This document shows, in pieces, positions 48,201 to 59,062 of a stretch of DNA of 64,000 nucleotides. How positions within the stretch are numbered: the first letter of the stretch is position 1; each line of letters begins with the position of its first letter. Position numbers and translations under genes: made by a program. The notes beneath the pieces are model-generated. The model was not told the origin of the DNA. It saw only the letters and a list, made by a program, of their open reading frames with translations, and searched no databases. The DNA is from Malachius bipustulatus (lineage: Eukaryota; Arthropoda; Insecta; Coleoptera; Melyridae). Location of the stretch: assembly GCA_910589415.1 (NCBI GenBank), contig OU342633.1, forward strand, positions 38,694,210 to 38,758,209, written 5' to 3'.

Positions 48201-49578
48201 TTATATGTCCAAGACGCTGATGCCACAGAAAATCATTTGTATCATTCACTTGACTATAATGAATGGAGTTTTTGTTTATTTTAAAAATTACACCAATTAA
48301 CCCAGAAAAGGGCTTACCTGATGCAATGGTTTTGGAACCATTTTTTATTGTTACATCACCTCTTTGGTCGAAGATGATGGTCATCCCCTTTTCCTGCAGG
48401 CGCCTTACCGACAGGAGATTGTAGGGCACATCCTTGGAGTACAGAACGTTCTCCAGTCGTCCATGTATTCCTTGATCTGTTACCACTTGAATTGTACCTC
48501 TTCTTGTTGCTTGAATCGATGATCCAACTTTTGCAACTGATATTTGCAAAGGTCTTGCCAATTCTTCATAGTTCATAAACAGATCAGGATTGTTAACCAT
48601 ATGCTCAGTTGCGCCCGAGTCTAGGATAAAAAATAAGCTTCTTTCTGAGGAGAAGGTGGCATTATCATAGTCTCCCAACATAAATATGAATCCATCCTTT
48701 TCTTCAGTTGGGTTTGACTGATGACTTGTTAGTGTTTGGATAATTCTCGGTCGGGGCTTGGTATTTTCAAGCATTCGTTTAAAATGATAACAGTTTTGCT
48801 TGAAATGATTTGTTCTTCCACAAAAATCGCATTTCATATTTGAGGTTTTGAACTTCAGTTTTCGCTGAGCTTTTGTTTTCGGAAGTTGGGAATTTTTCGT
48901 CTTCCAGTTTTGTACCTTTGAATGCTTTCGAAATTGATTTGCCCTGGGAGTTATTGTTGGCCTTGTACCCATCTGCAATATTTTTACGCTTGACGATAAA
49001 TTTGTGTCAGCTCGAATTTTCACCTCCTGATCTAGAAGACGTGTTTTAACAAACGCAACATTTAAATTGTCTTCACTCAAAGTTTCTAATGCTGTTATGA
49101 CACCATCATATGAAGTAGGGAGAGTCGTTAACAGATGTGATACTTTGTCCATTTCTTCAAGTTTTGCTCCTGCAGCGTGTAATTCGGCAAGAATTTCATC
49201 GAAATGAGTGAAGTGGGTTGTTAACGGGGTATCTCCTTCCAGTTTAAGAGAGAGCAGTTTCTTACGACAGGCCAGTTGGGTAGCGAGGCTTCTTCTCTCA
49301 TAAATCACATCTAAGCTGTCGAAAATTTCCTTGGCTGTAGTCTTGTCTGTTGCGAAGTTCAAAAACGAATCACTTAAAAATTCAATAAGGGTACTTTTTG
49401 CTTTTGAATTTTCTTTGACCCACTCTACACTTTGTATTTCTGGTACTGGGTTGTCCACCACGCCGAGTAAGTCCAGTTCAGAGAGAAGGGCACGAACTCT
49501 GAATTTCCAAATAGAATATTTCTCGCCTCGAAATGGCTGAATATTTCTTTTTACACTTTCCATTTTAAAACACTCCAC
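45256..49578 (-). CDS. Copia gag-pol polyprotein, 1440 aa, intact
   Basis: A single frame starts with ATG and ends with TAA-equivalent stop after GLRK. Order: gag (1-245); zinc knuckle C-x2-C-x4-H-x4-C (250-263); aspartic protease DSGATEH (320-326); integrase zinc finger H453, H458, C489, C492. The DDE core is D521, D584 and E620 (D-62-D-35-E). A repeat linker with nine NSDLTKA motifs spans 781-879. RT follows with D1041 (HHMDVKTAFLNG) and YVDD (1126-1129), then RNase H with D1291, E1333 and D1369 and the copia-typical TKHIDIKYHFI end. The length is normal for copia. Copia makes Gag by splicing or alternative processing rather than frameshift; how this copy does it is not evident. All catalytic residues are present, so it may be active. 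Confidence 0.95.
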   Translation of the reverse strand: MECFKMESVKRNIQPFRGEKYSIWKFRVRALLSELDLLGVVDNPVPEIQSVEWVKENSKAKSTLIEFLSDSFLNFATDKTTAKEIFDSLDVIYERRSLATQLACRKKLLSLKLEGDTPLTTHFTHFDEILAELHAAGAKLEEMDKVSHLLTTLPTSYDGVITALETLSEDNLNVAFVKTRLLDQEVKIRADTNLSSSVKILQMGTRPTITPRANQFRKHSKVQNWKTKNSQLPKTKAQRKLKFKTSNMKCDFCGRTNHFKQNCYHFKRMLENTKPRPRIIQTLTSHQSNPTEEKDGFIFMLGDYDNATFSSERSLFFILDSGATEHMVNNPDLFMNYEELARPLQISVAKVGSSIQATRRGTIQVVTDQGIHGRLENVLYSKDVPYNLLSVRRLQEKGMTIIFDQRGDVTIKNGSKTIASGKPFSGLIGVIFKINKNSIHYSQVNDTNDFLWHQRLGHISKEKFLKLKTCKLIDDPKYIEKINPINQLCEGCIHGKQSRLPFAKAKQKGHIKRPLFIVHSDVCGKINPPTIDNKNYFVSFIDEYTHYTVVYLITYKSEVFRVFKDFVAKCEAHFNLKIANLYCDNGREYLSNDFKEFCVQKGITYHLTVPYTPQQNSVAERMNRTLTEMARAMIHSAHLPKSFWGEAVLTAVYILNRLPTKAIKTEKTPYELWHNKKPSVNHLKVFGSTVYIHKKLRQDKFDSKSLKGILVGYESNGYKIWIDEIAQFRKARDVIVDETNFQTSRPSLTNETIKLFNDLNRQTFSKRELEKSENLVTNTKNSDLTKAENSDLTKAGKYQTNSDLTKAEKYQTNSDLTKAERYQTNSDLTKAERYQTNSDLTKAERCQTNSDLTKAERYQTNSDLTKAERYTMNSDLTKAESTNPNSEIKNIVNMPFRKSERLSKRPRMNYDEKNFENSNTFCTFLNLTIPKSYREIESSEDRIKWEHAINEELKSLHDNNTWTLVRKPLHKNIVDCKWVFTIKNDEHGNPMRYKARLVAKGFSQHYLTDYNETFAPVARISTFRLLLAFANQFNLAVHHMDVKTAFLNGVLKEEIFMRVPEGIQVENDLVCKLNKALYGLKQSARCWFEKFDQVLKAKDFKNSEVDRCLYFKNNGNINNNIYVILYVDDLVIIAGNMGILNNFKVYLRQQFDMVDLKEIKLFLGIKIERTNRTISLDQSSYLKSVLARFNMTDCKSALTPLPVKLDYNALNSDIVYEAPCKNLIGCLMYAMLCTRPDLCAAINILSRYQTKNNSEVWKCLKRVLRYIKGTLTLKLTYVRNDTEKIIVGYVDSDWANDELTRKSTTGYLFQLFENCSISWNTKRQTSVAVSSTEAEYMALYEGTKEAIWLISLLKSINWPLKDAVNIYEDNQSCIKIATNPTYHKRTKHIDIKYHFIREQVEKNLLILNYISTDNQLADIFTKMLSPVKFNQVRDKLGLRK
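46936..47240 (-). repeat. 36-bp tandem repeat inside the copia ORF
   Basis: Seven full 36-bp units plus two shorter 24-bp-type units encode the 12-residue motif NSDLTKAERYQT with small variants. It sits between integrase and reverse transcriptase. All units keep frame, and near-identity points to recent slippage or unequal exchange. The antisense ORFs over this stretch are artefacts of the repeat. Confidence 0.95.
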
Positions 49579-49594
49579 AGTTCACTTTCTTAGT

Positions 49595-49652
49595 AAGCAC
49601 TTTTCTCGACCGATTTAATTCTTAAGCACTTTTCTCGACCGATTTAATTCTT
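49595..49652. repeat. 29-bp tandem duplication in the copia leader
   Basis: AAGCACTTTTCTCGACCG and the following TTTAATTCTT occur twice head to tail (49595-49623 and 49624-49652), between the primer site and the ORF start. Both copies are identical. Confidence 0.9.
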
Positions 49653-49699
49653 TGAGTCCCAATTTTTTTAGTACCTGTTATTCGCGTCCGCGACGTGAT

Positions 49700-49713
49700 C
49701 TGGGCCCATAACC
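49700..49713 (-). other. Copia primer binding site, initiator tRNA-Met anticodon arm
   Basis: The forward strand CTGGGCCCATAACC equals the anticodon stem-loop of initiator tRNA-Met and directly abuts the 5' LTR. Copia primes from a cleaved tRNA half, so an internal rather than 3'-terminal match is expected. The 14-nt match fixes the LTR boundary and strand. Confidence 0.9.
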
Positions 49714-50045
49714 TATTGGCAGAATGCACTAATTATAGTTCGTTATGGGAATTAAATTAAATAAAACACCGTCATGAAATGAGAGTAAACGTATATTACT
49801 TGACTGCTTGCTTCGACAGCTTCTTAAGAAGTGATTGTTAGGACCGAGACTCCGTCGGTTCCTTTTAACAAAACACCATGTAGGGTCTCAAGTGCAAGAC
49901 CGACAAAGGAGCTGTTTGTATAAACAGTTTCCGAGGCTGGAGAGGTGAATGACTGAAAAAGTATCGATAGACGAAACCCTTAATCAGTATGCATTTTATT
50001 ATGATGCATTTATGTAATTACCTATCTAGACAGGGTAACTCAATA
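49714..50045 (-). repeat. Copia 5' LTR, 332 bp
   Basis: Ends TATTG and CAATA, adjacent to the primer site at 49713 and the GAATA target duplication at 50046. In sense orientation it ends GTGCATTCTGCCAATA. It is uninterrupted and nearly identical to the 3' LTR. Confidence 0.95.
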
Positions 50046-50062
50046 GAATACCTAATAAAAAA

Positions 50063-50175
50063 GATATGGAAAAAAGAAGAATAAATCGATTTTTCAGTTT
50101 TTTTTTCAGGATATTTCAGGAACGGTCACAGAATCTTGTATACCTACTAACATGTCTTGACGGATTTGAGATGGC
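50063..50175. repeat. Right arm of the old inverted repeat
   Basis: GATATGGAAAAA, TCAGGATATTTCA and TTGACGGATTTGAGATGGC pair with 42450-42549. The 62-codon frame that crosses it is not a gene. Confidence 0.6.
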
Positions 50176-51905
50176 AACAAAAAAGAGCATATTTTCTCTA
50201 ATTTCACCGACCCTGTATCTTTTAGCGTTTACGAGATACTCATGGGGAGCTCTGGAATAAGGGACACTGTGTATATTAGTGAAACATCCCGTTAATTTAG
50301 GAATTAGTTTCGGCAGTAGTTAAATACAAAATTAAAATCCAAATAAATAATGTATAACTCCCATGGTAATGAAGATTTGTCGTGGGCCTCTGGGGTATTA
50401 ATTATGTCGTGAGGCAAGATTAAGTGGTTGAGGGATGTTTTTTATATACAAAGCGCACCCAAAGTATCACAAGGCTTAGGTGTGAGTCGAGTTTAATTCT
50501 CATGAGAAAGTGTCCGTAATCCAAAACTCGTAAAATGTTTCAGCATGATTATTCTTAGAATGGCCTGTAATTCAGTAATTTCATCCCCTATAAATAAATT
50601 TATTTTTATAAGACTTCTTCTGTACTTTTAATTAAATTAGTAATGCACTGAGTGCTTATTGTTTAATAATTACTTTTCCACAATAAAATTTACTAGGTAT
50701 TGTATCATCTACGTTTATATTAATAAAGGCTACAAAACAAGAGTGAAGTCGGTTAATAAAAGTCTTCTCTGACTCGCTGTAAACATTTTAATTAAAACAT
50801 ACGTTCCCTCATTTATGTGTACATTTCCAGGGCACTAAACACTCATCTTGAAAGCAAACAGCCAGAGCAATGAAATAATAATTATTTACACCAAAAAAGA
50901 ATGCAGCCAGGAAAAGTGCCTATTGAAAATGAAACATATAACATCTCTGGCTTCAACTCTTTTCAAGTTTATAAATTCCTACCAAACTCAGAAATAGTTA
51001 ATCAAAACTATTTTTTGTTTTATATTTTTACTTCTTCATTAATGGAGGCATTAGAAATGAGTTATAAAACGTCAGAAATTTTTGTCTCATCCAGAGATGT
51101 TTATTCAACATATAACTAGATGACTAACTGATCGCTGATACTTGCCTCAAGGGACGACTATTCTCGAGTCCGTGGGAATAGAACGGTCACCGGAGATCGT
51201 TCCCATGCAAACTTCTCATTTAGAACATTCTCAACTATCTTGATCGTATCCTCAAACACGCGCGAATTCGATAATTTTTCCACGCCAGTTCAGATTTCGA
51301 CCAATGGTAAAGCGCAATATGGAACGAGACGGCATATTTTAAATAAATTGTAATTTCTTCCATTGTTGAATCCTCACGTTGTCATTGCTCTTTATTAGTT
51401 TTTATTAATGATTGTTTGAGAGGGCCATGTGGCAATTATTGAGACGAGGGGTTTTAGGGAAAAAGGCCAGATTTCTTATTTATTATTTATTTGCCTCACA
51501 ACGTTAAAGCATTTTGAGTATTTGATGGCAGCACTAAAAAAGGCAGAAGCAGTAGGCAAAGGACTAAAACCTTGAAATATTCACGTTGTTTTTAAATAGA
51601 AAAATCAAAATCGAATTGAAAAACGCCAGTTATTATTCACGCCAGTGCTAGGCCAAGAAATCAAACAAGAAACAAACCACATCACTATCACAATTCACAA
51701 CAAGAACATCTTTGACATGACACCTAACCGCACATTAATTATCCGGTCCACTTTCGACTTTTCGCGTTGAACATTTACACTTTCCACGCAGGTAAATAAG
51801 TGAGGGAAATTATTTCCGTAGATCACCGTGTGAAGCGACCGGTTTTCATGTGAGCTCTCACATGGGAATCGAGACTCCGACGGACTCCAGAATAGCCCGC
51901 AAGAT
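50176..51905. other. Unassigned AT-rich stretch
   Basis: Contains only short ORFs (64-72 codons) without motifs; no bounded repeats recognised. Confidence 0.4.
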
Positions 51906-52145
51906 CGACCGGCCGCCATTTTAAATGAGGGCAAAAATGTAGAGTCCAGTCGATTGTCGAATGACTAAATGCATTTGTATGACAACATTACTTATAATAA
52001 TTAATTCTTGGAGTGTAAGTTTGTAATTATGTATCTGTTTAAAAATGCCAAATGAATTAACTATGAGTAATAATATCATACAAATGCATTTACCGTCATT
52101 CGACGAGACTCTACATTTTTGCCTTCATAGAAAATGGCCGCTACA
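51906..52145. mobile_element. 240-bp foldback element with about 75-bp arms
   Basis: CGGCCGCCATTTTAAATGAG then GGCAAAAATGTAGAGTC, GTCGAATGAC and AAATGCATTTGTATGA at the left are mirrored at 52075-52145. The spacer is about 90 bp and AT-rich. Non-coding; the family is unknown. Confidence 0.75.
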
Positions 52146-54519
52146 GACCTCACTTTTGGCACGAATACAGAGTAGGAAGCTCGTTACCTAGTCATAGGAT
52201 AAACATCTCTGGCCTCATTATAAGAGGCATGTTCAGGAACTATTATCGCCGTGACTACAATAAACAGCTTTTGGCTTTGGGCGTTCAGAAAGGATCATAA
52301 TTTAACATTGTCGTAATTGTTTTATTATTATTTATGTTTCTAGAATTGCCCTTTATATCACGTGTGTATGTAAGTTTGTTTAGCCTATTTCTATTACATA
52401 CAAAAAACGATTTTGTATTACTCACAGTTTATTTAAACACGCCAAAATCTCTTCCTTATAAGAAAATCATGGAAACCAAAAATTAATTGTCCCCAAAAAT
52501 TGGTTTTCCTCAAGAAGTCCCATCCAGTGGAATATCATATGGCGATCCTGCCAGGATTCAAGTTTATCAGGTAGTGATCCTGCCAGGGTTGCAGCAACCA
52601 GGTACGAGTTTCTAATGTAGTAGACCTGCCACGTCAACAAGAATATTATAGAAGCCAAATTTTCATTTATGTTGCCAGGATTAGAATATCATATCTTACA
52701 TCCTCAGAAATTTATAACAAACCTTTTTTTAATAATAGACGTCAAGACGCTATGGAAAACAACGATGCGATTTTTAGAATAAATGAAAGAAGCAAAAGAT
52801 TAGATTAGTAACATCGGCGATCATAAAGTTCAGTTATAGGAACATTTGTCTCTATGACATGAACTCATTCAGAACACTTCCACGTTTGAATCACTTTTCT
52901 ATGCAATTCACAACACGTCGTGTAAAACGTCCTAAGATCAGATGTATTGCATCGATCGCAATCCGGAACCCAGGCGTCATCCGGCTGGCCAGCCGGAATA
53001 GTTTATTGCATTCCTGCATCGTTAAAAAAATACGCGGAATCAAGATAATATACTCAATAACGAAACAAACATTTTTGTCTTACAGGAGGCAACCCTAAGG
53101 AATTGGGAGTACTACGAAAATGAAGCCACAACCTTGACTCTTCCATGATTTTTATATGGTGCATATTAATGAGGCACTCGAGTAGGCCGTTATCTCATTT
53201 CGTATGATGAATCAACGGCTATGGCCTACTTCTTCAATTTGTGATTTTGAATTAATTTCAAATTAGACCTTTTAGTTGACGTTTTGATTTACAGAGGTTT
53301 TTCTGCCCTTTTATACATTTTCAAGTTGTAATTTACGTCACGCCATTGCTCAACAACGCAGCTTTACTTATTATTCGGAAAGTGCTAAATGTAGGCTCTG
53401 GTGTGTACATACGGCGAACAATGGCCACAAAAGCAGACTGAAAAGAGACTCCATTACCGGTGGTTTCCCGAGAAAATAAAATGAGTTCTGAAGTCTAACA
53501 ATTCAATAGTAGCAAATATCTTATGCGATATTGTATCCTGCGAGTAATTCTACCGAAATGGAATATGTGACAAAAATATGGAAGGCATTCCGGCTTTGCC
53601 AGGAAATTCATTGAGTTTTACTTTTATCATTCTCGGTAGACTGGCTTAAGCCTTTTTTGTGATACGTTGAAATCTCTGGCAGGGAGCTTTGTTGGAATTA
53701 ATCTACTTTATATGTTGCTCGTGTTCAAATCACCCTGGTGCCCACGTATCTCTGTCAACATTCCTCTACTCTGTCTAGTTAACTTGTAAGCATTTGGCTT
53801 CGAAATGCCCCTTAATATTTATTATCCGCTTCTTGTGTATGCGCCACTAATAAGAGATCCTTTGAACATCCGTATCAATCAAACGTGTAGGTGTAGGTCA
53901 GTCCCTTATATTCTAGCTATACATATATTATTTATTTTACTTGTTTGAACTAACCCTTCAACTGTTTCACCTATACAATTTGAAAAAAAATCCATATCGG
54001 TTTTTCATGCAATGAAAGAAAAAAATTACCATTGCTTAATAGCTGGTAAAAAAATGCATTGCAATATGTACCTATTTACTAAAAACAAAAACTGACGATC
54101 AAAACTATGAAAGAATAATATATGGTGGAAAAACTAACGGGCATTACGGTGATGTGTTTCAGTAGAGGTCCTTGAAGGGATACATCTTCAATCGATGAGT
54201 TTCTCCTGGGAATCAATTCCTCCTTCAGAAAGAAAAAATATACTAGACCTTCGTTTCAGATTGAATTAAGAACGAATCAATACCTCAAATCTGCATGGGG
54301 CGAGGGTTAGGAGGGGATTCTCTGTGATCAATACTTCGCTCAAGAACTCGAGAGATTTTTTCCTTAGGTTAACTCACTAGGCGAGCGATGCAGGAGGTCG
54401 GATCGAGTCCACACTTGGTAAGCTGTGAGATTCGTAAAGAATAAGCAGTACGCTTTCATTTGTCCTGCAGCCGCTCGTTTATTATAAGACTTTTGTAAAA
54501 TTCGTAAATATTCGGGGCT
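52146..54519. other. Unassigned stretch
   Basis: An ORF at 52859-53098 has no recognisable features. No repeat boundaries were found. Confidence 0.4.
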
Positions 54520-55566
54520 ATGATGGGTTGTGGTGCATTATCACTCACTCTGATTTTTGGGAAAATTTCTATATAGGGGGCAAGATTACCTTAAAAATAG
54601 ACGATATAAGCAAAAAAAATTGCGAACGGTCCATAAATTTACAAAAAAAAAAACACTTTAAAGCTCAACTTTTGGTCCAAATTGATGATCGTTTATCACG
54701 ATTTTCTAGGCAAAATATAACGCTGCACTGTCAACACTCCTTAAATAAGTAACTAGAATACATTCCCTGAACTTGTTTTAACAGTTTCATTTCTTAAATG
54801 TGTAGGATAACTTCTAAAAATGGTTTTTAATTTTCGATGATAATTAATTAAACTGACATAACCTTTAATGAGTTGAATAATTCACAACAAAGCCGTGAGG
54901 CAATAATCGAAATGTCAACAATGCCCATCATGGACACTTCAATAAAATATAATGTTTTGCGACGTTGTCACGTTGTTAAGGTCAATAATATATTATTTTA
55001 AAATTAAAAACTAATGTTTTATGATGTGATTTTTTATAAGAAGAAATAAATCAAAATCAAAAATGTGTTTTATTTAGTTAATTATGAATTGGTACATTAT
55101 CAGTCTGAAAATATTCAAACATAACTTTAATAACCAGTCTTATGGCCCATTATCTATTTGACGGCCTCTGTAATATTTTCCTTGCCCTCTCGCATGGACC
55201 ATTTATAACTTTTGATGTATTTCTGAATAGAAATATTTGAAATTTTAAAATTAAAACAATAACCTTCGCAAATTATACCAAATATTTTTATTTCACAAGA
55301 TGTTAGTAATAAATAATAGATATGACAACGCTGCACAACATGATCATTCTCAGTTCTACGAATCTGTCAGTTTAGTGAATTTAACTGGACATGAAGTGTC
55401 ATTTTTGGGCAATTTTGCGATATTTCATACTCAATTTTCTCGATATTTTATTAACGGTTCGCAATTTTTTTTTCAAGATATCATCTAAATTGAGCGTAAA
55501 TTAACGACTCATGCAAAAAAAATTCCAAAAATCGGAGTGAGCTATAATGCACCGTCCCCCTATGAT
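54520..55566. mobile_element. 1.05-kb foldback element with about 120-bp diverged arms
   Basis: ATGATGGGTTGTGGTGCATTA, CACTC-GATTTTTGG and AAAAAATTGCGAACGGT at the left pair with the right end (GGTGCATTATAGCTCACTCC, GATTTTTGGAATTT and AAATTGCGAACCGTTAAT on the reverse strand). The inside is AT-rich with no coding content. Target duplication not resolved. Confidence 0.65.
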
Positions 55567-57470
55567 GTATCAATTTATTTATCTAATTTTTTTACATTAT
55601 GAACCAAATAAATCGTTAAATTATACTATTTTAAAAACCAAAATGTCATAACTACATTGTTGTTTTATCAAAAACACTGACTTTTATGACATTTTGTTGA
55701 TACATCGTAACCCCGATTTTCTCGTGGCTTTGGGGGATCTCTGTAAGAAGATGGGAGATCTCGTTGATTGGTAAAGATAGCATAGAAAATAATCACAAGC
55801 AGATGTTACAATAATAACTAGAGTGATTTTAAACCATTTTCATCATCATTTTTCGAAACAACCCTAGGTATAGAATAAATATGAAGCGCATACAACTTCT
55901 TAAGAGGAAACATTTGAAGCACTTTAAATCATACATCACCGCAAGAGTAAAACGAAATGTGCGACTGAAAGTAACACATTTCTTCCATTATACTCGTATG
56001 TCTAGTTGAAACAAAACAAAGTCGTTATGGCTGCAATGCTATTACGCCAATATACCTACCAGAGAACATAAAGTGCGTATAATCTTTAGTACCTTTAACC
56101 GCGTCTGAAAGGATATAAATCACGGCTTTAAAATTCTAGTGAAACGACTTTTTAATCGAAATATTCGTAACGTAGACGTACGTGTGAGTCAGGACTCAGG
56201 TCCTGCGGATATAGCGCCACTTTGGCTTCATGTAGAATGGCTTAGACCGGATTACTCACGCCATTAAATTCCCTAACCATCGTAAAATTAAATCATTCCT
56301 ATGATTTCCGGTCGCGGTCTAACGCCATAACTGCTGCTTCGCTGATTCTGTCCTGCTGAGGATATTCGTGTTCCCGAGCTCCTGTTTTAAGGACCTCGTA
56401 TACAATATAGAAATATTGGACTTGTACGTTGTAAATTGGCCTTTTCGTTGAGGCGATGCCGTAACTATTTATTTTTATGTTATATGTAAAAGAGATTATT
56501 TTTTACTATTAAGTCCAATATAATATAAATAGGTCTATTATACGTACTTAGGTATATGGCAGAATATATCTTTTATATGGCATGAACTTTAGCATATCTC
56601 GACTCTATCTTGATCAAAATATAATCATTCTTGAGGGGGGGGGGGGGGGGAATTAGTTTTAAAATTAGTTCCCCTCCCCCTTTTGAATGTAGAGGGGGGA
56701 TTTCTTATTTTTTTATCGCACGTTTTGAGTTTATGGCTAAAGATGAAATTGCTTGCCTCTTCTTCCTTCTGTAAGTCCGGCGAATGATAAATTAAACATT
56801 TTAGCTAGGAACTCTTATTTTTGGCAGATTCTGATTTAATGGTTAAAAGTGCATAGAATTTTTTTTTTTGTATTTTCTCAATTCGTCCATTTTTTTGTTT
56901 AAGTTAAGTAATAAAAGAAATCGAAAAAAAATGATTTCGTCAGTGATAGCGTCATATCTGTCATCGAAAAAAAAATGCAAGAAACCTTGCGTATTTTTAC
57001 GTAGGATATGTAAAATTTGAACGTATGATAAACAATTAGGGTTTCTAATCGAAATTTCCAATTCACTACCAAAAGTATAATCATCCAAAGTAATTTATAA
57101 CAATCCACCGCCCTGAACTTTTACACCGCATTTTGGTGATCGTTTTGTGAGAAAATTTTCAGTTCTAAGACTAGGGAACTGAAATTATTGTGAGAGAGAG
57201 ATTTCTGGAGAGAACGTTCTTTCATAAAAAATGCTATTTTGTGATCACCTGTACAAATTAAATGCAAAACTAAACATTATAAGTGACTTTCTTTCTTCCT
57301 TTTAAGCTACGAAATCAAAAAAAAAACACTATCACTTTAAATGGCTATATTACTCTGTTCAAGGGATGACACTGTAAACATACAATTAAAAAGTTTCAAA
57401 TAAACCAAATCCAGATGGTAGGACTCATCACTTTCCTGATATTTTTTAGAAACAGCTTGCCGTTTTTAGT
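55567..57470. other. Intergenic or 3' flanking stretch
   Basis: Holds a run of about 17 G near 56635 with a C-rich partner near 56670-56680. It also covers the probable 3' untranslated region of the spliced gene to its right. No clear AATAAA on the reverse strand was found close to the stop codon. Confidence 0.4.
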
Positions 57471-57971
57471 CTATGTCACATATACTGAATCCATAATATA
57501 ATTCCTTTTTATTTCATCATTTAACCACTTAAACACTTGACGTATTATATTTTCAAACTCGCTTTTTTCATTGACATTTTGAATCTTAGACGTCGCGAGA
57601 AGCGAGTCTATTTCATTTTGGACCAAAACTATCAAACCTTTTGCATTATGCAACATTCGATAGTAATATCGGAGTGTGACAAAGTCGCGAGTAAACCTAT
57701 CTTGTAAGGATCTTGCTTGCTGGAAGCCATATGGAAGAAATTCTAGATGTAGATGGTCTGGAATTAAAAAAATTTTAATTTCTGAAGTGATGAGCCTGTA
57801 TAGGTCACAAAAAAGTGATCTGAAAGCGATTCCCAATTCATGAAAACTTGTTCCAAATTCACGGGGATATGGAGGATCCTGGTATATGTTGTTAAGTTGG
57901 GTGACAACCACTTGCATTGGAATAGCAATGGCCTCCAAATAAACATATAAATCGGTGGGAAACTGATTCAG
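57471..57971 (-). CDS. Last coding exon of an unrecognised spliced gene
   Basis: The reverse strand shows a TTTTTTGCGCAG acceptor directly before CTGAATCAG at 57971 and an open frame of 166 codons to TAG. It begins LNQFPTDLYVYLEA and contains PYPREFGTSFHELG, DLYRLITSEIK and PYGFQQARSLQDRF, ending DSVYVT. Charged and hydrophobic residues alternate as in a helical globular protein. There is no signal peptide or membrane segment in this part and no motif I can name. It joins in phase 0 to the exon at 61896-62048. Protein-like composition, correct splice sites and matching phase make this the best host-gene candidate in the window. Confidence 0.7.
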   Translation of the reverse strand: MNQFPTDLYVYLEAIAIPMQVVVTQLNNIYQDPPYPREFGTSFHELGIAFRSLFCDLYRLITSEIKIFLIPDHLHLEFLPYGFQQARSLQDRFTRDFVTLRYYYRMLHNAKGLIVLVQNEIDSLLATSKIQNVNEKSEFENIIRQVFKWLNDEIKRNYIMDSVYVT

Positions 57972-59062
57972 CTGCGCAAAAAATTATAATAATTAATAAA
58001 ATTACATTGTCAATAATTAAAAGAATACTTTGTAAACATATTTAAAGCCTTTCTCACACGACGCTGGCTCCGCCCTGGACTCCTTGCGCTGTGATGCCAA
58101 TTGTCCTTGGTTCGACGGATTGTGTGACGTGTGACCGAATTTACTACGACAGACGAAAATATCCTTGTTTCATGCTCACGCTTTTCGCGCAGTTAGGAAC
58201 TTATTAATTTCTGCGATTTTGTTCTTTTATTAGACTCCTATAATTTGGATTAAGTACTATAATTTTCACTTTGTTATATATTTTATATCTGTGAGCGATT
58301 CTTCATTGTATCTCTACCGAGGTTCAGACATCCGGTGATGATGTTTAGATAGTGAGAGAAACACGGACAGAACATGGAAAAGTCAGCATATCTTGACAAG
58401 GATCGTTCAAGGTTGCAACCCCACGCTTACCGCGGCTAAGAAAACTCTACAATTGAAAGAGTGTTGAGTACATTTAAATCACTAGTAAGTTATACCCCTA
58501 TACCTATTACGAGACCAACAATACACAAATGTAAAAATGTTTCTATTCTTTTATTACCTCTTCAGTTATAAAAATACCGTACACCTAAAAACGACAACAT
58601 CGTAACGTCACTGTTTTATCAATACGGAAATTTTGAGTTGATATTGTTCATAAAATTGACATTTATGACGAAACGAAAGATCCATCAAACGAAGTATAAT
58701 TAACTACGATATGGCTGTTGTGATGGAAAATTACGTCACCTTCGCTGCGTGGATACATGCTAGAATTATGAGACAGATAGATATTAATGTTTAGAAAATT
58801 AAACTCCGCATTTTGTGAACTTGTGTTAAACGTTTGAATATTTGAATATATAAAGTTTCACGAAATGTACCAAAGTATTTGGAAACCAAAGTGCAAACTC
58901 AAAATCTAAAAACCAAAGAACGGACTATTCGGTAGAAAGTTGATCATTGATGCATTTATGGAGGAAATCTATGCTCGTATTAACTACCGAATGTAATAAT
59001 ATATGTTGAGGGATACAACAATGTATATCAGCGCGTTTGGCGCTCAGTTGAAACTTAAGTTT

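Larger units (their letters stand above)
42905..50045 (-). mobile_element. Copia-type LTR retrotransposon, near full length, TSD GAATA
   Basis: It is bounded by GAATA at 42900-42904 and 50046-50050. LTRs (TATTG...CAATA, 332 bp) are 49714-50045 (5') and 42905-44973 (3', split by a hAT element). Primer site 49700-49713, ORF 49578-45256, purine-rich tract 44974-44984. The LTRs differ by one substitution (CCTCTC versus CCTATC) and a 6-bp TCAGGG duplication, so insertion was recent. Gag-pol is one frame. The element inserted into the spacer of an older inverted repeat. It appears competent apart from the disrupted 3' LTR. Confidence 0.95.

Noticed and set aside
49700..49713. Initiator tRNA-Met gene
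   Set aside because: Only the anticodon arm is present and it abuts the LTR.
56843..57108. Reverse ORFs downstream of the last exon
   Set aside because: AT-rich, overlapping frames with F/K/Y bias, probably in 3' flanking DNA.
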